Of a stretch of DNA of 64,000 nt, positions 33,406-43,963 are shown piece after piece. The stretch lies in NCBI RefSeq assembly GCF_040645615.1, contig NZ_JBEYYO010000021.1, forward strand, positions 40,969 to 104,968. Direction: 5' to 3'. This stretch comes from Glycomyces sp040645615. Its GTDB lineage: Bacteria > Actinomycetota > Actinomycetes > Mycobacteriales > Micromonosporaceae. A model generated the notes under the pieces. That model was not told the DNA's origin. It made no database searches and worked only from the letters and a program-made list of their open reading frames with translations. Positions within the stretch are counted from its first letter, which is position 1, and every line of letters begins with the position of its first letter. A program made the position numbers and the translations under genes.

Positions 33406-35325
33406 ATGGGTGAGTCTTCGGGGATTGCGGCGGTCTGTATTGATCAGGCTTTGCCGCAGCTCGATCGGCTCTTTGACTATCGGATTCCTGAGGATCTTGC
33501 CGACCAGGTGAGACCTGGGTGTCGGGTGAAGGTTCGGTTCGGGAGTCGGAAGGTTTCCGGGTTCGTGATCGAGGTGAAGCCGTCTACGGACTTCACCGGG
33601 AAGCTGTTGTGGGTCTCCGACCTCGTCTCGCCTGAGGTCGTGGTCAGTGCCGAGGTCGCTCGGCTCGCTCGGGCTGTGGCCGATCGGTATGCCGGGACGC
33701 TCGCTGATGTGCTGCGACTGGCGGTGCCTGAGCGGCGGGTTCGGGTTGAGGCCGAGGCCGTGGGGGAGGCGCTGCCGGTGGCCGCGCCCGATTCGCGGGC
33801 TTGGCGGAGGTACAACGCGGGCGAGGCATTTCTACGCGCGTTGCGGGAGACCAAGTCGCCGAAGGCAGTGTGGGGCGCGCTCGCGGGGGAGGACTGGCCC
33901 GCACGATTCGCCGAGGCCGCTGCGGCGACCGCTTCGGCCGGGCGTGGTGCGGTCCTCGTGGTGCCTGACCAGGCCGACCTCGATCGCCTCGATGCCGCGC
34001 TCGCGGCCGTGCTCGGGCCGGATCGGCATGTCACGCTCTCGGCTCAGATGGGGCCGACCAAGCGCTACCGGGCCTTCCTGAAGGCCGCGCGCGGCGAGGT
34101 CCGCGTCGTTGCGGGGACCCGCGCCGCCGCTTTCGCTCCTGTGGCCGATCTCGGGCTGGTCACGATCTGGGACGACGGGGACGAGTCGCATGTGGACCGA
34201 CACGCACCCTATCCCCATGCGCGCGAAGTGATCCTGACCCGTGCGAACCTCGCCGACGCGGCCTGTCTCGTGGGCGGCTACGGCCGCACTCCGCAAGCGC
34301 AGTTGCTGGTCGAGACCCGGTGGGCCGTCGACATGACCGCCCCCAGGGACGAGATCCGCAGCGCCACACCGCGAATCGTCCCCATCGGCGACGAGGCCGA
34401 CCTCGAACGCGACCCCTCCGGCGGTACCGCCCGGCTCCCCACGGTCGCTTGGGAGGCCGCCCGAGCTGCCCTCGCGGCCGACCGTCCCGTCCTCGTCCAG
34501 GTCCCCAGGCGCGGCTATGTTCCGGCCGTCTCGTGCCAGCGCTGCCGTACCCGAGCGGCGTGCCCGAACTGCTCCGGTCCGCTGCGGCTCCTGGGGGCGC
34601 GCCGCGCCCCCGTATGCGGCTGGTGCGGCACGATGGTCGACTTCCGTTGTGCCGAATGCGGTTCGGGCCGTGTCCGCGCGGTCATCATCGGTGCCGAGCG
34701 CACCGCCGAAGAACTCGCGCAGGCGTTCCCGGGCGTGCAAGTGGTCGAGTCGACCGGTGCGGAGCGCCTTGATGCGGCCCCAGGCGGCGCGGCCGTCGTC
34801 GTCGCCACCCCCGGGGTCGAACCCCTTGCGCTGGAAGGCTACGGCGCGGTGCTGCTGCTCGACACGTGGGCGCTGCTCACCCGTGCCGAGCTGACCGCGT
34901 CCGAAGAGGCCTTGCGCCGCTGGATGAACGCGATCGCCCTCGCTCGCCCGGACGGGACCGCGGTGGTGGTCGCCGACGGCGGCTTGGCGGTCGTCCAAGC
35001 GCTCTTGCGCTGGGACCCGGCCTGGTTCGCCGCGCGCGAACTCGCCGAGCGCGCCGAGCTCGGGTTCCCGCCGGTGATGAAGTTCGCGGCCCTGACCGGC
35101 CCCAACGGCGAGGCCGAGAAGCTCGCCGCCGACCTCCCCTCCGACCTCGGCGTCGAGGCCATCGGCCCGATCCCGGTCGACGAGCACACTGAACGCCTCC
35201 TCCTGAGAGTCCGCCGCCGCGACGGCGCCGCCCTGGCCTCGACCCTCGCCAAAGCCACCGCCGAACGAGCCTCCGCCAAAGCCGACCCGGTGAGAATCCA
35301 AATAGACCCCCGCGAAATCGCCTGA
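33406..35325 (+). CDS. priA: PriA-type primosomal protein lacking helicase motifs
   Basis: A 639-residue actinobacterial PriA. It retains the N-terminal 3'BD domain (VCIDQALPQLDRLFDYRIPE) and the Cys cluster QRCRTRAACPNCSG, CGWCGTMVDFRCAECGSG of the zinc module. The Walker A site expected at about 150 is replaced by ALAGEDWPARFAEAA, and the DEAH box by WDDGDESH. So it should bind DNA/SSB at forks for replication restart but not unwind it, as noted for other actinobacterial PriA proteins. TACGTT (33394-33399) six bases before the ATG implies a leaderless mRNA. The first 600 bases use more T-ending codons than the rest. Confidence 0.92.
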   Translation: MGESSGIAAVCIDQALPQLDRLFDYRIPEDLADQVRPGCRVKVRFGSRKVSGFVIEVKPSTDFTGKLLWVSDLVSPEVVVSAEVARLARAVADRYAGTLADVLRLAVPERRVRVEAEAVGEALPVAAPDSRAWRRYNAGEAFLRALRETKSPKAVWGALAGEDWPARFAEAAAATASAGRGAVLVVPDQADLDRLDAALAAVLGPDRHVTLSAQMGPTKRYRAFLKAARGEVRVVAGTRAAAFAPVADLGLVTIWDDGDESHVDRHAPYPHAREVILTRANLADAACLVGGYGRTPQAQLLVETRWAVDMTAPRDEIRSATPRIVPIGDEADLERDPSGGTARLPTVAWEAARAALAADRPVLVQVPRRGYVPAVSCQRCRTRAACPNCSGPLRLLGARRAPVCGWCGTMVDFRCAECGSGRVRAVIIGAERTAEELAQAFPGVQVVESTGAERLDAAPGGAAVVVATPGVEPLALEGYGAVLLLDTWALLTRAELTASEEALRRWMNAIALARPDGTAVVVADGGLAVVQALLRWDPAWFAARELAERAELGFPPVMKFAALTGPNGEAEKLAADLPSDLGVEAIGPIPVDEHTERLLLRVRRRDGAALASTLAKATAERASAKADPVRIQIDPREIA

Positions 35326-35335
35326 CCCGGCGGGT

Positions 35336-35444
35336 TCAGTGCAGGTCGGTGTTGGCGAAGATCCAGTCGATCTCGTCGCGGAGGGCCTCATCGTCGGGGC
35401 TCGGGTTCGGGCAGCGGGGCGTCTGAGGGGCTCGAGGGCGGAGT
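35336..35444 (-). other. Possible C-terminal coding remnant
   Basis: The minus strand reads CPNPSPDDEALRDEIDWIFA then NTDLH and a stop at 35336-35338. Upstream this frame runs into merR in another frame, without a convincing start codon. It looks like the end of a lost gene or a frameshifted merR tail; it may be chance. Confidence 0.25.
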
Positions 35445-35831
35445 CTACACAGGATCGCCGCCGGGGCTTGCCTCCGGGTTGCGGACGCGGTCGAGGTAGG
35501 CGGCTATGGCGTCTCTGTTCTTGAGGACGCATTCGGCTTTTCGGGTCATGCGGTCGCGTTGCTCTTCGAGGAGGGCGAGCATGTCGGGTTCGGGGTCGGG
35601 GAAGTAGATGTCGCGGGGGCCGCCGAGGCAGGGGAGGATCTGCTTGATGATCTTGACGGGGACGCCGGCTTCGAGGAGGCCCCGGATCTGGGTGACGCGG
35701 TCGATGTTGTGGTCGCCGAAGTCGCGGTAGCCGTTGGGGGAGCGCTCAGCGGCGATGAGGCCGTGCTGCTCGTAGTAGCGCAGCAGGCGCGGGGAGGCGC
35801 CGGTGTGTTTCGCGAGCTCGCCGATTCTCAT
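35445..35831 (-). CDS. MerR-family regulator
   Basis: A 128-residue MerR protein: winged helix MRIGELAKHTGASPRLLRYY and NGYRDFGDHNIDRVTQIRGL, then a dimerisation coiled coil (LLEEQRDRMTRKAECVLKNR). The effector part is short and lacks the Cys pairs of metal sensors, so the signal may be a drug or other small molecule. It is divergent from an MFS exporter, which is its most likely target. Confidence 0.9.
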   Translation of the reverse strand: MRIGELAKHTGASPRLLRYYEQHGLIAAERSPNGYRDFGDHNIDRVTQIRGLLEAGVPVKIIKQILPCLGGPRDIYFPDPEPDMLALLEEQRDRMTRKAECVLKNRDAIAAYLDRVRNPEASPGGDPV

Positions 35832-35847
35832 GTGCGCTGCCTCACTT

Positions 35848-35876
35848 CGAGTGGACTATGACATTAGTGTCAAGGT
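35848..35876. promoter_or_regulatory. MerR-type operator/promoter of the MFS gene
   Basis: TGGACT (35848-35853), 19 bases, TAGACC at 35873-35878: the overlong spacer typical for MerR-activated promoters. Inside it lies the dyad GACA-TTAG-TGTC (35859-35870). On the minus strand TTGACA (35867-35872) may drive merR, so one dyad could serve both genes. Confidence 0.55.
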
Positions 35877-35890
35877 TAGACCCTTCAGGG

Positions 35891-37084
35891 ATGACCGAAA
35901 CGACCCTCCCGGGGCCCGCCGCCGACACCGCCGCGCCCGAGCGGCTGCCCGTGTTCGGGCTCCTCGCGCTCAGCACCGCCGTGTTCATCACCGTCATCAC
36001 CGAGGCCCTGCCCGCCGGGCTCCTGCCGGGCATGCGCGCCTCGCTCGGGGTGAGCGAGTCGGCGATGGGCCAGGCGGTCACCGTGTACGCGATCGGCACC
36101 GCTCTCACCGTGATCCCCCTGTCGACCCTCACCGCCGGGTGGGGCCGCAAACCGGTGCTGCTCATCGCGATGGCCGGGTTCGTCGTCGCCAACACCGTCA
36201 CCGCCCTCTCCTCCGACTACGCGCTCACCATGGGCGCGAGGTTCGTCGCGGGCATGGCCGCGGGCCTGTCGTGGGCCCTCATGGTCGGCTACGCGCGCCG
36301 CATGGCCCCGCCCGCCCTGCAAGGCAAGGCCATCGCGATCGTCATGGCCGGGATCCCGCTCGCACTGGCCCTCGGCGTCCCGGTCGGCACGTTCATCGGC
36401 GGGGCCTTCGGCTGGCGCGAGGCCTTCGGCGTCATGTCCGCGCTCGCCGTCGCCGCGATCGTGTGGATCTGGGCGATCGTGCCCGACTTCCCCGGCCAGC
36501 GCCCCGAGCACCGCGTCCCGGTCCTGCGCGCCGCGCGGATCCCCGGCGTGCCCGCGATCATGGCCGTGATCGCGGTCTACGTGGTCGCGTTCAACCTGCT
36601 GTACACCTACATCGCGACGTTCCTGGAGCGCGCGGGCCTGGGCGGCTCGATCGACCGCATCCTGCTCGTGTTCGGCCTGGCCGCGATCGCCGGGATCTGG
36701 ATCGTCGGCGCGCACATCGACCGCAGGCTGCGCGCCCTGACGATCGCGACCCTGGCCCTGACCGGCATCGCCGCTGCCGCCCTCGCGGTGTTCGCCGAGC
36801 AGCCCGCGCTGGTCTACGTCGCGATCGCCTTGTGGGGCCTGGGCCACGGCGGCCTGCCTACACTCCTCCAGACCGCGGCCGGTCAGGCCGGAGCCAAAGC
36901 CGCCGACGCCGTCCAGGCCCTGGTGGTGACGCTGTGGAACGCGGCCACCGCCGCGGGCGGCGCGCTCGGCGGCCTCGTGCTCGCCTGGCACGGCCCGGTG
37001 GCGCTGGCCTGGCTCATGGCCGCGCTCACCGTCCCGATCGTGGCCCTGGCGGTGCTGTCGCGCAGGCACGCGTTCCCGCGTTAG
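35891..37084 (+). CDS. MFS drug/metabolite efflux transporter (DHA1-like)
   Basis: A 397-residue, 12-helix major facilitator. The signature between helices 2 and 3 is STLTAGWGRKPVLLI, and motif C-like GIPLALALGVPVGTFIGG in helix 5 marks a drug:H+ antiporter. Homology begins after MTETTLPGPAADTA, so ATG 35891 is preferred to the in-frame 35858. Substrate unknown; similar proteins export chloramphenicol, sugars or nucleosides. Probably controlled by the divergent MerR. Confidence 0.88.
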   Translation: MTETTLPGPAADTAAPERLPVFGLLALSTAVFITVITEALPAGLLPGMRASLGVSESAMGQAVTVYAIGTALTVIPLSTLTAGWGRKPVLLIAMAGFVVANTVTALSSDYALTMGARFVAGMAAGLSWALMVGYARRMAPPALQGKAIAIVMAGIPLALALGVPVGTFIGGAFGWREAFGVMSALAVAAIVWIWAIVPDFPGQRPEHRVPVLRAARIPGVPAIMAVIAVYVVAFNLLYTYIATFLERAGLGGSIDRILLVFGLAAIAGIWIVGAHIDRRLRALTIATLALTGIAAAALAVFAEQPALVYVAIALWGLGHGGLPTLLQTAAGQAGAKAADAVQALVVTLWNAATAAGGALGGLVLAWHGPVALAWLMAALTVPIVALAVLSRRHAFPR

Positions 37085-37160
37085 CGCGAGGGCCGCATAC
37101 GCAGAGCGCGGGCCACACCTGGGTTTCTCGCCGCCTCGAGGGCACTCGCCCGCAGGCGAT

Positions 37161-37412
37161 TCACTCCGCTTCACCCGTCCGCGGGCGCCGCACCGACCTC
37201 CACAGGCCGCGCAGGCGCTCGCGGAAGAAGTACCCGACGGCGAGCGCGATGAGCACGAACGGGATCGCGATCGGCAGGACCGTGGTGAACCCGAGGACCA
37301 CGATCAAGGCCTCCACGCCGATGAGTGAGACGACGCCCATGTACCCGAACATGGTGAGCGCCTGCATGCGCCACACCATGGCCGCCAACGCGGTCCGAAC
37401 CCGGTCGATCAC
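37161..37412 (-). CDS. Small two-helix membrane protein, unknown
   Basis: 83 residues with two hydrophobic stretches (MFGYMGVVSLIGVEALIVVL and TVLPIAIPFVLIALAVGYFF) and basic ends (RERLRGLWRSVRRPR). I do not recognise the family. Third-position GC is high, supporting real coding. It lies 25 bases from the next minus-strand gene (37438-37803) and could be co-transcribed with it. Confidence 0.6.
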   Translation of the reverse strand: MIDRVRTALAAMVWRMQALTMFGYMGVVSLIGVEALIVVLGFTTVLPIAIPFVLIALAVGYFFRERLRGLWRSVRRPRTGEAE

Positions 37413-37437
37413 CGTTCATGTATAGCAGCCCGGACGC

Positions 37438-37803
37438 TCAGCACACGGGACCCGGCGCGGCCGCCGTCGCCCTCGCGAGGTCGCGCACCAGGTCGAGGTC
37501 CACCTTGCCCGGGCTGGAGAACCTGAGGCAGCCCTTGCCCATGTCGTGGCCCGCGAGGCGCTCGGCGAACGCCTCCTTGAGGTCGGTCCGCAGCAGGTAC
37601 ACCGAGATGTACCGCTTCTGCGACGCGAACCCGACCTCGGTCACGCCCTCGTGCTCGTAGCAGGGCATCCCGTAGGCCATGACCTCGCGGAAGTCGGTCA
37701 GTTCGGCCCGCATCACGTCGCGGATCGCGGTCACGACCTCGCGGCGGTCCTCGGGGAGTTCGGCCAGGTACTCGTCCACCGTCGCCGCTGCGCTGCTCAC
37801 CAT
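37438..37803 (-). CDS. DUF1801-family protein
   Basis: A 121-residue protein starting MVSSAAATVDEYLAELPEDR, with the family features VMRAELTDFREVMAYGMPCY, KRYISVYLL and GKGCLRFSSPGKVDLD. DUF1801 (YdhG-like) proteins are small, widespread and of unknown biochemistry. ATG 37803 is chosen because the in-frame start at 37959 adds residues antisense to the next gene. Divergent from the VOC gene at 37928. Confidence 0.85.
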   Translation of the reverse strand: MVSSAAATVDEYLAELPEDRREVVTAIRDVMRAELTDFREVMAYGMPCYEHEGVTEVGFASQKRYISVYLLRTDLKEAFAERLAGHDMGKGCLRFSSPGKVDLDLVRDLARATAAAPGPVC

Positions 37804-37927
37804 GCCCCAAACGTAGCGCCGCCGCGTGCGCCGCCGATGAGTTTCGGCGCGCGGGCTCGTCTCAACTGATGCAATCGGAACACGGCCGCGACTTCGATGC
37901 GGCTCACTTCGGAAGGACGCAGCCATC

Positions 37928-38404
37928 ATGCAGAAGATCGTCACCAACATCTGGTACACCGGCGACGCCGAGGAGGCCGTCGACTTCTACGCCGGGCTCT
38001 TCGACGACGCGAAGATCACCAGCACCATCCCGTTCGTCGAGGACGCCCACGGCACCCCCGGCCAGGCCATGGTCGTCAACTTCGACCTCGCCGGGCAGTC
38101 GTTCACCGCCATCAACGGCGACGACTCCGCCAAGCACGACCACGCGATGTCCCTGCTCGTCAACTGCGACGACCAGGCCGAAGTCGACCGCTACTGGGAC
38201 GCGATCCTCGCCGGAGGCGGCAAGGAGATCCAGTGCGGCTGGATCGCCGACAAGTGGGGCGTCAACTGGCAGATCTGGCCCACCGAGGCCGACCGGTACG
38301 TCGGCGGCCCCGACAAGGACGCCGCCGTGCGCGCCGTCCAGGCCATGTACCAGATGAAGAAGATCGACCTCCAAGCCCTCAAGGACGCCTACGGGGGCAA
38401 ATAG
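37928..38404 (+). CDS. PhnB-like VOC protein (3-dmu-9_3-mt family)
   Basis: A 158-residue protein of the glyoxalase/VOC fold, PhnB subgroup: MQKIVTNIWYTGDAEEAVDF, INGDDSAKHDHAMSLLVNC, GWIADKWGVNWQIWP, and the C-terminal AVRAVQAMYQMKKIDLQAL. Despite the family's old methyltransferase name, these proteins lack a SAM site. Function unknown; GGAAGG about 12 bases upstream. Confidence 0.85.
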   Translation: MQKIVTNIWYTGDAEEAVDFYAGLFDDAKITSTIPFVEDAHGTPGQAMVVNFDLAGQSFTAINGDDSAKHDHAMSLLVNCDDQAEVDRYWDAILAGGGKEIQCGWIADKWGVNWQIWPTEADRYVGGPDKDAAVRAVQAMYQMKKIDLQALKDAYGGK

Positions 38405-38411
38405 CGGCCCG

Positions 38412-38437
38412 CCCGGTCCCCCGCACGGGGGACCGGG
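38412..38437 (+). terminator. Terminator after the PhnB-like gene
   Basis: CCCGGTCCCCCG (38412-38423) pairs with CGGGGGACCGGG (38426-38437), a near-continuous 12-bp stem eight bases after the stop. Confidence 0.7.
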
Positions 38438-38521
38438 GCCGCACCCCCGAGGGAGGCGCCGGCCCCGAGGACGCGCGAAGCTGGACCGGTGAACACCGTC
38501 CGCCGCTGGCACAATGGCCCC

Positions 38522-39748
38522 ATGCGCCTCCTCGCCCCGCTCTGGTCCCGCGCCACCTACCGCGGCTGGGTGTGGGTCATCCTCGGCGGCGCCCTGATGA
38601 TGCCGTTCATGATGGTCGGCGCCGTCGTCCACAGCTTCATCGACCCCGCGGCCGGATTCAGCGGCATCCTCGACCCCCGCGTCTACCTCGCCGTCCTCCC
38701 GCTCGTGGCCGCCGCCTCGCTGCTCCTGCCCGACCGCGAAGTCGAACGCACGGCCGCCCGCCGCCTCCTCGCCGCCGAGTTCGCCTCGCCCGCCGACGAG
38801 GACTCCTGGAACTCGCGCTGGCGCACCGGCGCCTGGTTCACCCTCCACGCCGCCGTCGGCGGCCTCCTCTCGGGCCTCACGCTCGCCGTGATCCCCTTCG
38901 CGGCCTACCTGATCTTCTTCGGCGCGGGCCTGACCTTCGGGGTCATCGACGAGGCGCCCGCGTTCTACTCCGACTCCACGGTCGTCTGGGGCCTGCTCAC
39001 CGGCCCGACCTACCTCGTGTGCCTCGTCGCGATCGTGGCCGCCTCCATCCGTGGCATGAAGGCCCTCGCGCCGCGCCTCCTCGGCCAAGGCGCCGCCGAC
39101 CGCCTCGCCGCCTCCCGCGCCGAGGCCGCCCGCCTCGCCGCCCGCAACCGCATCGCCCGCGAACTGCACGACTCGGTCGGCCACGCCCTCTCCGTGGTCG
39201 CCATCCAGTCCGCCGCCGCGGCCCGCGTCATCGACTCAGACCCCGGCTTCGCCGCCCAGGCCATGAACGCCGTCAGCGACACCGCCCGTGGCGCGCTCGC
39301 CGAACTCGACGCCGTGATCGGCGCGCTCCGGGAGGATCGCGACGACCACCGCGGCCCCCAACGGGACCTCACCGACCTCGAAGCGCTCGCGGCCGAATCA
39401 GGCGTCGACGTCGACCTCACCGTCACCGGCGACCGCGAGGCCCTCGGACGCCTCGCCTCCCGCGAGACCTACCGGATCGTCCAGGAATCGCTCACCAACG
39501 TCCTGCGCCACGCCGACGAGCCCCGCGCCGCCGTCACCGTCGCGATCGGCGAGCGCGACGCCTGCGTCAGCGTCGTCAGCCCCGCCGCCCGCAGGCCCCG
39601 CGGACGCGCGGGCGGGAGGGGCCTCATCGGCATGGCCGAACGCGCCGCCGTCCTCGGCGGCACCGCCGACACCGCCTGGACCCCCGGCCGGTGGACCGTC
39701 ACCGCCGCCGTCCCGCTCGCCTCCACCGAACCGAAAGGCCGCCCATGA
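38522..39748 (+). CDS. NarL-type sensor histidine kinase
   Basis: A 408-residue membrane kinase. Four hydrophobic segments (about 15-40, 58-75, 110-145 and 157-180) precede the HisKA_3 phospho-acceptor motif RIARELHDSVGHALSVVAIQ and a HATPase domain with the N-box VQESLTNVLRHA and GGRGLIGMAERA. ATG 38522 lies six bases after CACAAT, suggesting a leaderless start; GTG 38489 would add 11 residues. It overlaps the response regulator gene by four bases, so the two form a pair. The sensing loops are short, so the signal may be membrane stress. Confidence 0.92.
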   Translation: MRLLAPLWSRATYRGWVWVILGGALMMPFMMVGAVVHSFIDPAAGFSGILDPRVYLAVLPLVAAASLLLPDREVERTAARRLLAAEFASPADEDSWNSRWRTGAWFTLHAAVGGLLSGLTLAVIPFAAYLIFFGAGLTFGVIDEAPAFYSDSTVVWGLLTGPTYLVCLVAIVAASIRGMKALAPRLLGQGAADRLAASRAEAARLAARNRIARELHDSVGHALSVVAIQSAAAARVIDSDPGFAAQAMNAVSDTARGALAELDAVIGALREDRDDHRGPQRDLTDLEALAAESGVDVDLTVTGDREALGRLASRETYRIVQESLTNVLRHADEPRAAVTVAIGERDACVSVVSPAARRPRGRAGGRGLIGMAERAAVLGGTADTAWTPGRWTVTAAVPLASTEPKGRP

Positions 39749-40386
39749 CCGCGCCGCTGCGCATCGCCCTCGTCGACGACGAGGCCCTGATCCGCTCCGG
39801 GTTCGCCGCCATCATCGGCGCCGAACCCGACCTGGAGGTCGTGGCCGAAGGCGCCGACGGCGTCGACGCGCTCGCCATCGCCCGCTCCGGCAAGGCCGAC
39901 GTCATCCTCATGGACGTGCGCATGCCCAAAGTCGACGGCATCCAGGCCACCGAACGCATCGTCGCCGAACTCGAAGCGCCCCCAAAGATCCTCGTCGTCA
40001 CCACCTTCGACAACGACGACTACGTGTGGCAGGCGCTGCGCGCCGGCGCCGACGGGTTCCTGCTCAAACGCACCCGCCTCGAAGACCTCCTCGCCGCCGT
40101 GCGCCTGGTCGCCCGCACCGACGCGCTCCTGTTCCCCGAGGCCGTGCGCCGCCTCGCCGCCGCCGCGCCCGCCCGCAAGGCCCCCAAAGGCATCGCCGAC
40201 CTCTCCGAACGCGAACGCGAAGTGCTCGTCCTGGCCGCCCGGGGCCTGTCCAACGCCGAGATCGCCGCCGAGCTCTACCTCGGCCGCGAGACCGTCAAAA
40301 CCCACCTGAGCAGCGTCTACACCAAACTCGCCGTCCGCGACCGCACCCAAGCCGTGATCGCCGCCTACGAAGGCGGCCTGGTCTGA
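39745..40386 (+). CDS. NarL/LuxR-type response regulator
   Basis: A 213-residue regulator. Receiver domain IALVDDEALIRSGF with phospho-acceptor Asp in VILMDVRMPKVDGI, conserved Thr in VVTTFDN and Lys in FLLKR. The C-terminal LuxR helix-turn-helix is LSEREREVLVLAARGLSNAE and VKTHLSSVYTKLAVRDRTQA. Translated from ATGA overlap with the kinase. Targets unknown. Confidence 0.95.
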   Translation: MTAPLRIALVDDEALIRSGFAAIIGAEPDLEVVAEGADGVDALAIARSGKADVILMDVRMPKVDGIQATERIVAELEAPPKILVVTTFDNDDYVWQALRAGADGFLLKRTRLEDLLAAVRLVARTDALLFPEAVRRLAAAAPARKAPKGIADLSEREREVLVLAARGLSNAEIAAELYLGRETVKTHLSSVYTKLAVRDRTQAVIAAYEGGLV

Positions 40387-40393
40387 GAACGAC

Positions 40394-40420
40394 ACGGGAG
40401 CGCTGATCGCGGGCTCCCGT
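40394..40420 (+). terminator. Terminator after the two-component operon
   Basis: ACGGGAGC (40394-40401) pairs with GCTCCCGT (40413-40420). It contains GGGAGCGCT, half of a CebR-like box, but the palindrome arms and position fit a terminator. Confidence 0.55.
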
Positions 40421-40445
40421 CACACGCGTGTGCCATCGTTGAAGG

Positions 40446-40871
40446 GTGAAGGCCAACCTCGCCGACCTCGCCCGGCTGCGCCGGGCCCGCGACACCATGG
40501 ACCGCGACTACGCGCAGCCCCTCGACGTCCCCGCGCTCGCGCGCGTCGCCCTCATGTCCTCGGGGCACTTCTCGCGGTCCTTCCGCGCCGCCTACGGCGA
40601 GACCCCCTACAACTACCTCATGACCCGCCGCATCGAACGCGCCAAAGCCCTCCTGCGCCGCGGCGACCTTTCCGTCACCGAAGTCTGCTTCGCGGTCGGC
40701 TGTACCTCCCTCGGCTCGTTCAGCTCCCGCTTCACCGAACTGGTCGGCGAGAGCCCCAGCGCCTACCGCGCCCGCGGCCACGACGAGGGCGCGACCATCC
40801 CCGCCTGCGTCGCCAAGATCTACACCAGACCGGTCAGGAATGGAGAAGCGAAGCCCTCCACCCGCACCTAG
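40446..40871 (+). CDS. AraC-family regulator (DNA-binding domain only)
   Basis: 141 residues consisting of the double helix-turn-helix of AraC/XylS: LDVPALARVALMSSGHFSRS and VTEVCFAVGCTSLGSFSSRF, then FTELVGESPSAYRARG. No effector domain is attached, as in SoxS-type members. The stop lies 10 bases before the VOC gene, suggesting one transcript; many such pairs regulate their VOC partner. Confidence 0.9.
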   Translation: MKANLADLARLRRARDTMDRDYAQPLDVPALARVALMSSGHFSRSFRAAYGETPYNYLMTRRIERAKALLRRGDLSVTEVCFAVGCTSLGSFSSRFTELVGESPSAYRARGHDEGATIPACVAKIYTRPVRNGEAKPSTRT

Positions 40872-40881
40872 CATGGGTTTC

Positions 40882-41292
40882 ATGAGCATCAACGTTTCCA
40901 CCACCTTCATCGCCGTCGACGACCACGACAAGGCGCTGGCCTTCTACCGCGACGCTTTGGGCTTCGAAGTCCGCAATGACGTCGGGTTCGAGGGCATGCG
41001 CTGGGTCACCGTCGGCTCGCCCGACCAGCCCGACGTGGACGTGGTCTTGGAGCCGCCCGTCGCCGACCCGAACGCCTCCGACGAGGACAAGGAGGCCGCC
41101 GCGGTGCTCCTGGCCAAGGGCCTCCTGCGCGGCGTGATCCTCTCCACCGACGACGTGGACGCCGCGTTCGAGCAGGTCCGCGCCACCGGCGCCGAGGTCC
41201 TCCAGGAGCCGACCGACCAGCCCTACGGCGTGCGCGACTGCGCGTTCCGCGACCCCGCGGGCAACATGGTGCGGCTCAACCAAGCCCAGTGA
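40882..41292 (+). CDS. VOC-family protein (glyoxalase/bleomycin-resistance fold)
   Basis: A 136-residue VOC protein: MSINVSTTFIAVDDHDKALA, FYRDALGFEVRNDVGFEGMR, VDVVLEPPVADPN, and CAFRDPAGNMVRLNQ with a metal-site-like layout. The substrate cannot be told; options are an aldehyde adduct, an aromatic compound or an antibiotic. ATG 40882 fits the family's start; ATG 40873 and 40840 are also in frame. Confidence 0.82.
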   Translation: MSINVSTTFIAVDDHDKALAFYRDALGFEVRNDVGFEGMRWVTVGSPDQPDVDVVLEPPVADPNASDEDKEAAAVLLAKGLLRGVILSTDDVDAAFEQVRATGAEVLQEPTDQPYGVRDCAFRDPAGNMVRLNQAQ

Positions 41293-41297
41293 TCCTC

Positions 41298-41326
41298 GCG
41301 GCGCCCGGCAACCGATCGGGCGCCGC
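41298..41326 (+). terminator. Terminator after the VOC gene
   Basis: GCGGCGCCCG (41298-41307) pairs with CGGGCGCCGC (41317-41326), five bases after the stop. Confidence 0.65.
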
Positions 41327-41330
41327 CGAG

Positions 41331-41352
41331 TGTCGTACCCCGGGGGTACGGT
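41331..41352 (+). promoter_or_regulatory. uvrA-paralogue promoter: damage-type motif and 17-bp palindrome
   Basis: TGTCGTAC (41331-41338), eight bases, TACGGT (41347-41352), the same architecture as at uvrA and mihF. It overlaps the perfect palindrome CGTACCCC-G-GGGGTACG (41334-41350), a possible operator. The start would be near 41359, leaving a 65-base leader before the ATG with TTGGAG as ribosome binding site. Confidence 0.5.
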
Positions 41353-41424
41353 GTCTCCCCACCCACCGAGTGAAACCCCGGGCCGGCGCGGCCGCGCACA
41401 GCCCACAAGTGACTTGGAGCGAAC

Positions 41425-43806
<2,382 letters not shown>

Positions 43807-43815
43807 TCCCAAGGC

Positions 43816-43836
43816 CCGCAACGGGTTCCGTTGCGG
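43816..43836 (+). terminator. Terminator after the UvrA paralogue
   Basis: CCGCAACGG (43816-43824) pairs perfectly with CCGTTGCGG (43828-43836). A second hairpin, AGCGCCCGGG/CCCGGGCGCT at 43859-43888, follows and may strengthen it or insulate the GntR promoter. Confidence 0.7.
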
Positions 43837-43898
43837 TCTACAACTTCAAGCTCGAACCAGCGCCCGGGGGCTTCCGCTCCCGGGCGCTCTCGTGCTAT

Positions 43899-43922
43899 GG
43901 TTCATTAGTCAAGTAATGAACC
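43899..43922. promoter_or_regulatory. GntR (YtrA-type) operator
   Basis: Perfect inverted repeat GGTTCATTA-N6-TAATGAACC, 42 bases before the GntR start codon. It is AT-rich against a GC-rich background. The adjacent YtrA-like repressor is the obvious candidate to bind it and autoregulate the cassette. Confidence 0.75.
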
Positions 43923-43963
43923 TCTGAACCGATCAACCGAACCACTAGACCGAAGGAGGCGAG

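Noticed and set aside
37897..39744. Plus-strand extension of the response regulator frame across the kinase gene
   Set aside because: Arg/Pro-rich shadow of the VOC and kinase genes; the receiver domain starts at 39745.
40394..40420. CebR-like operator GGGAGCGCT after the response regulator
   Set aside because: The second half-site is missing at the right spacing; the pairing arms fit a terminator and no sugar gene follows.
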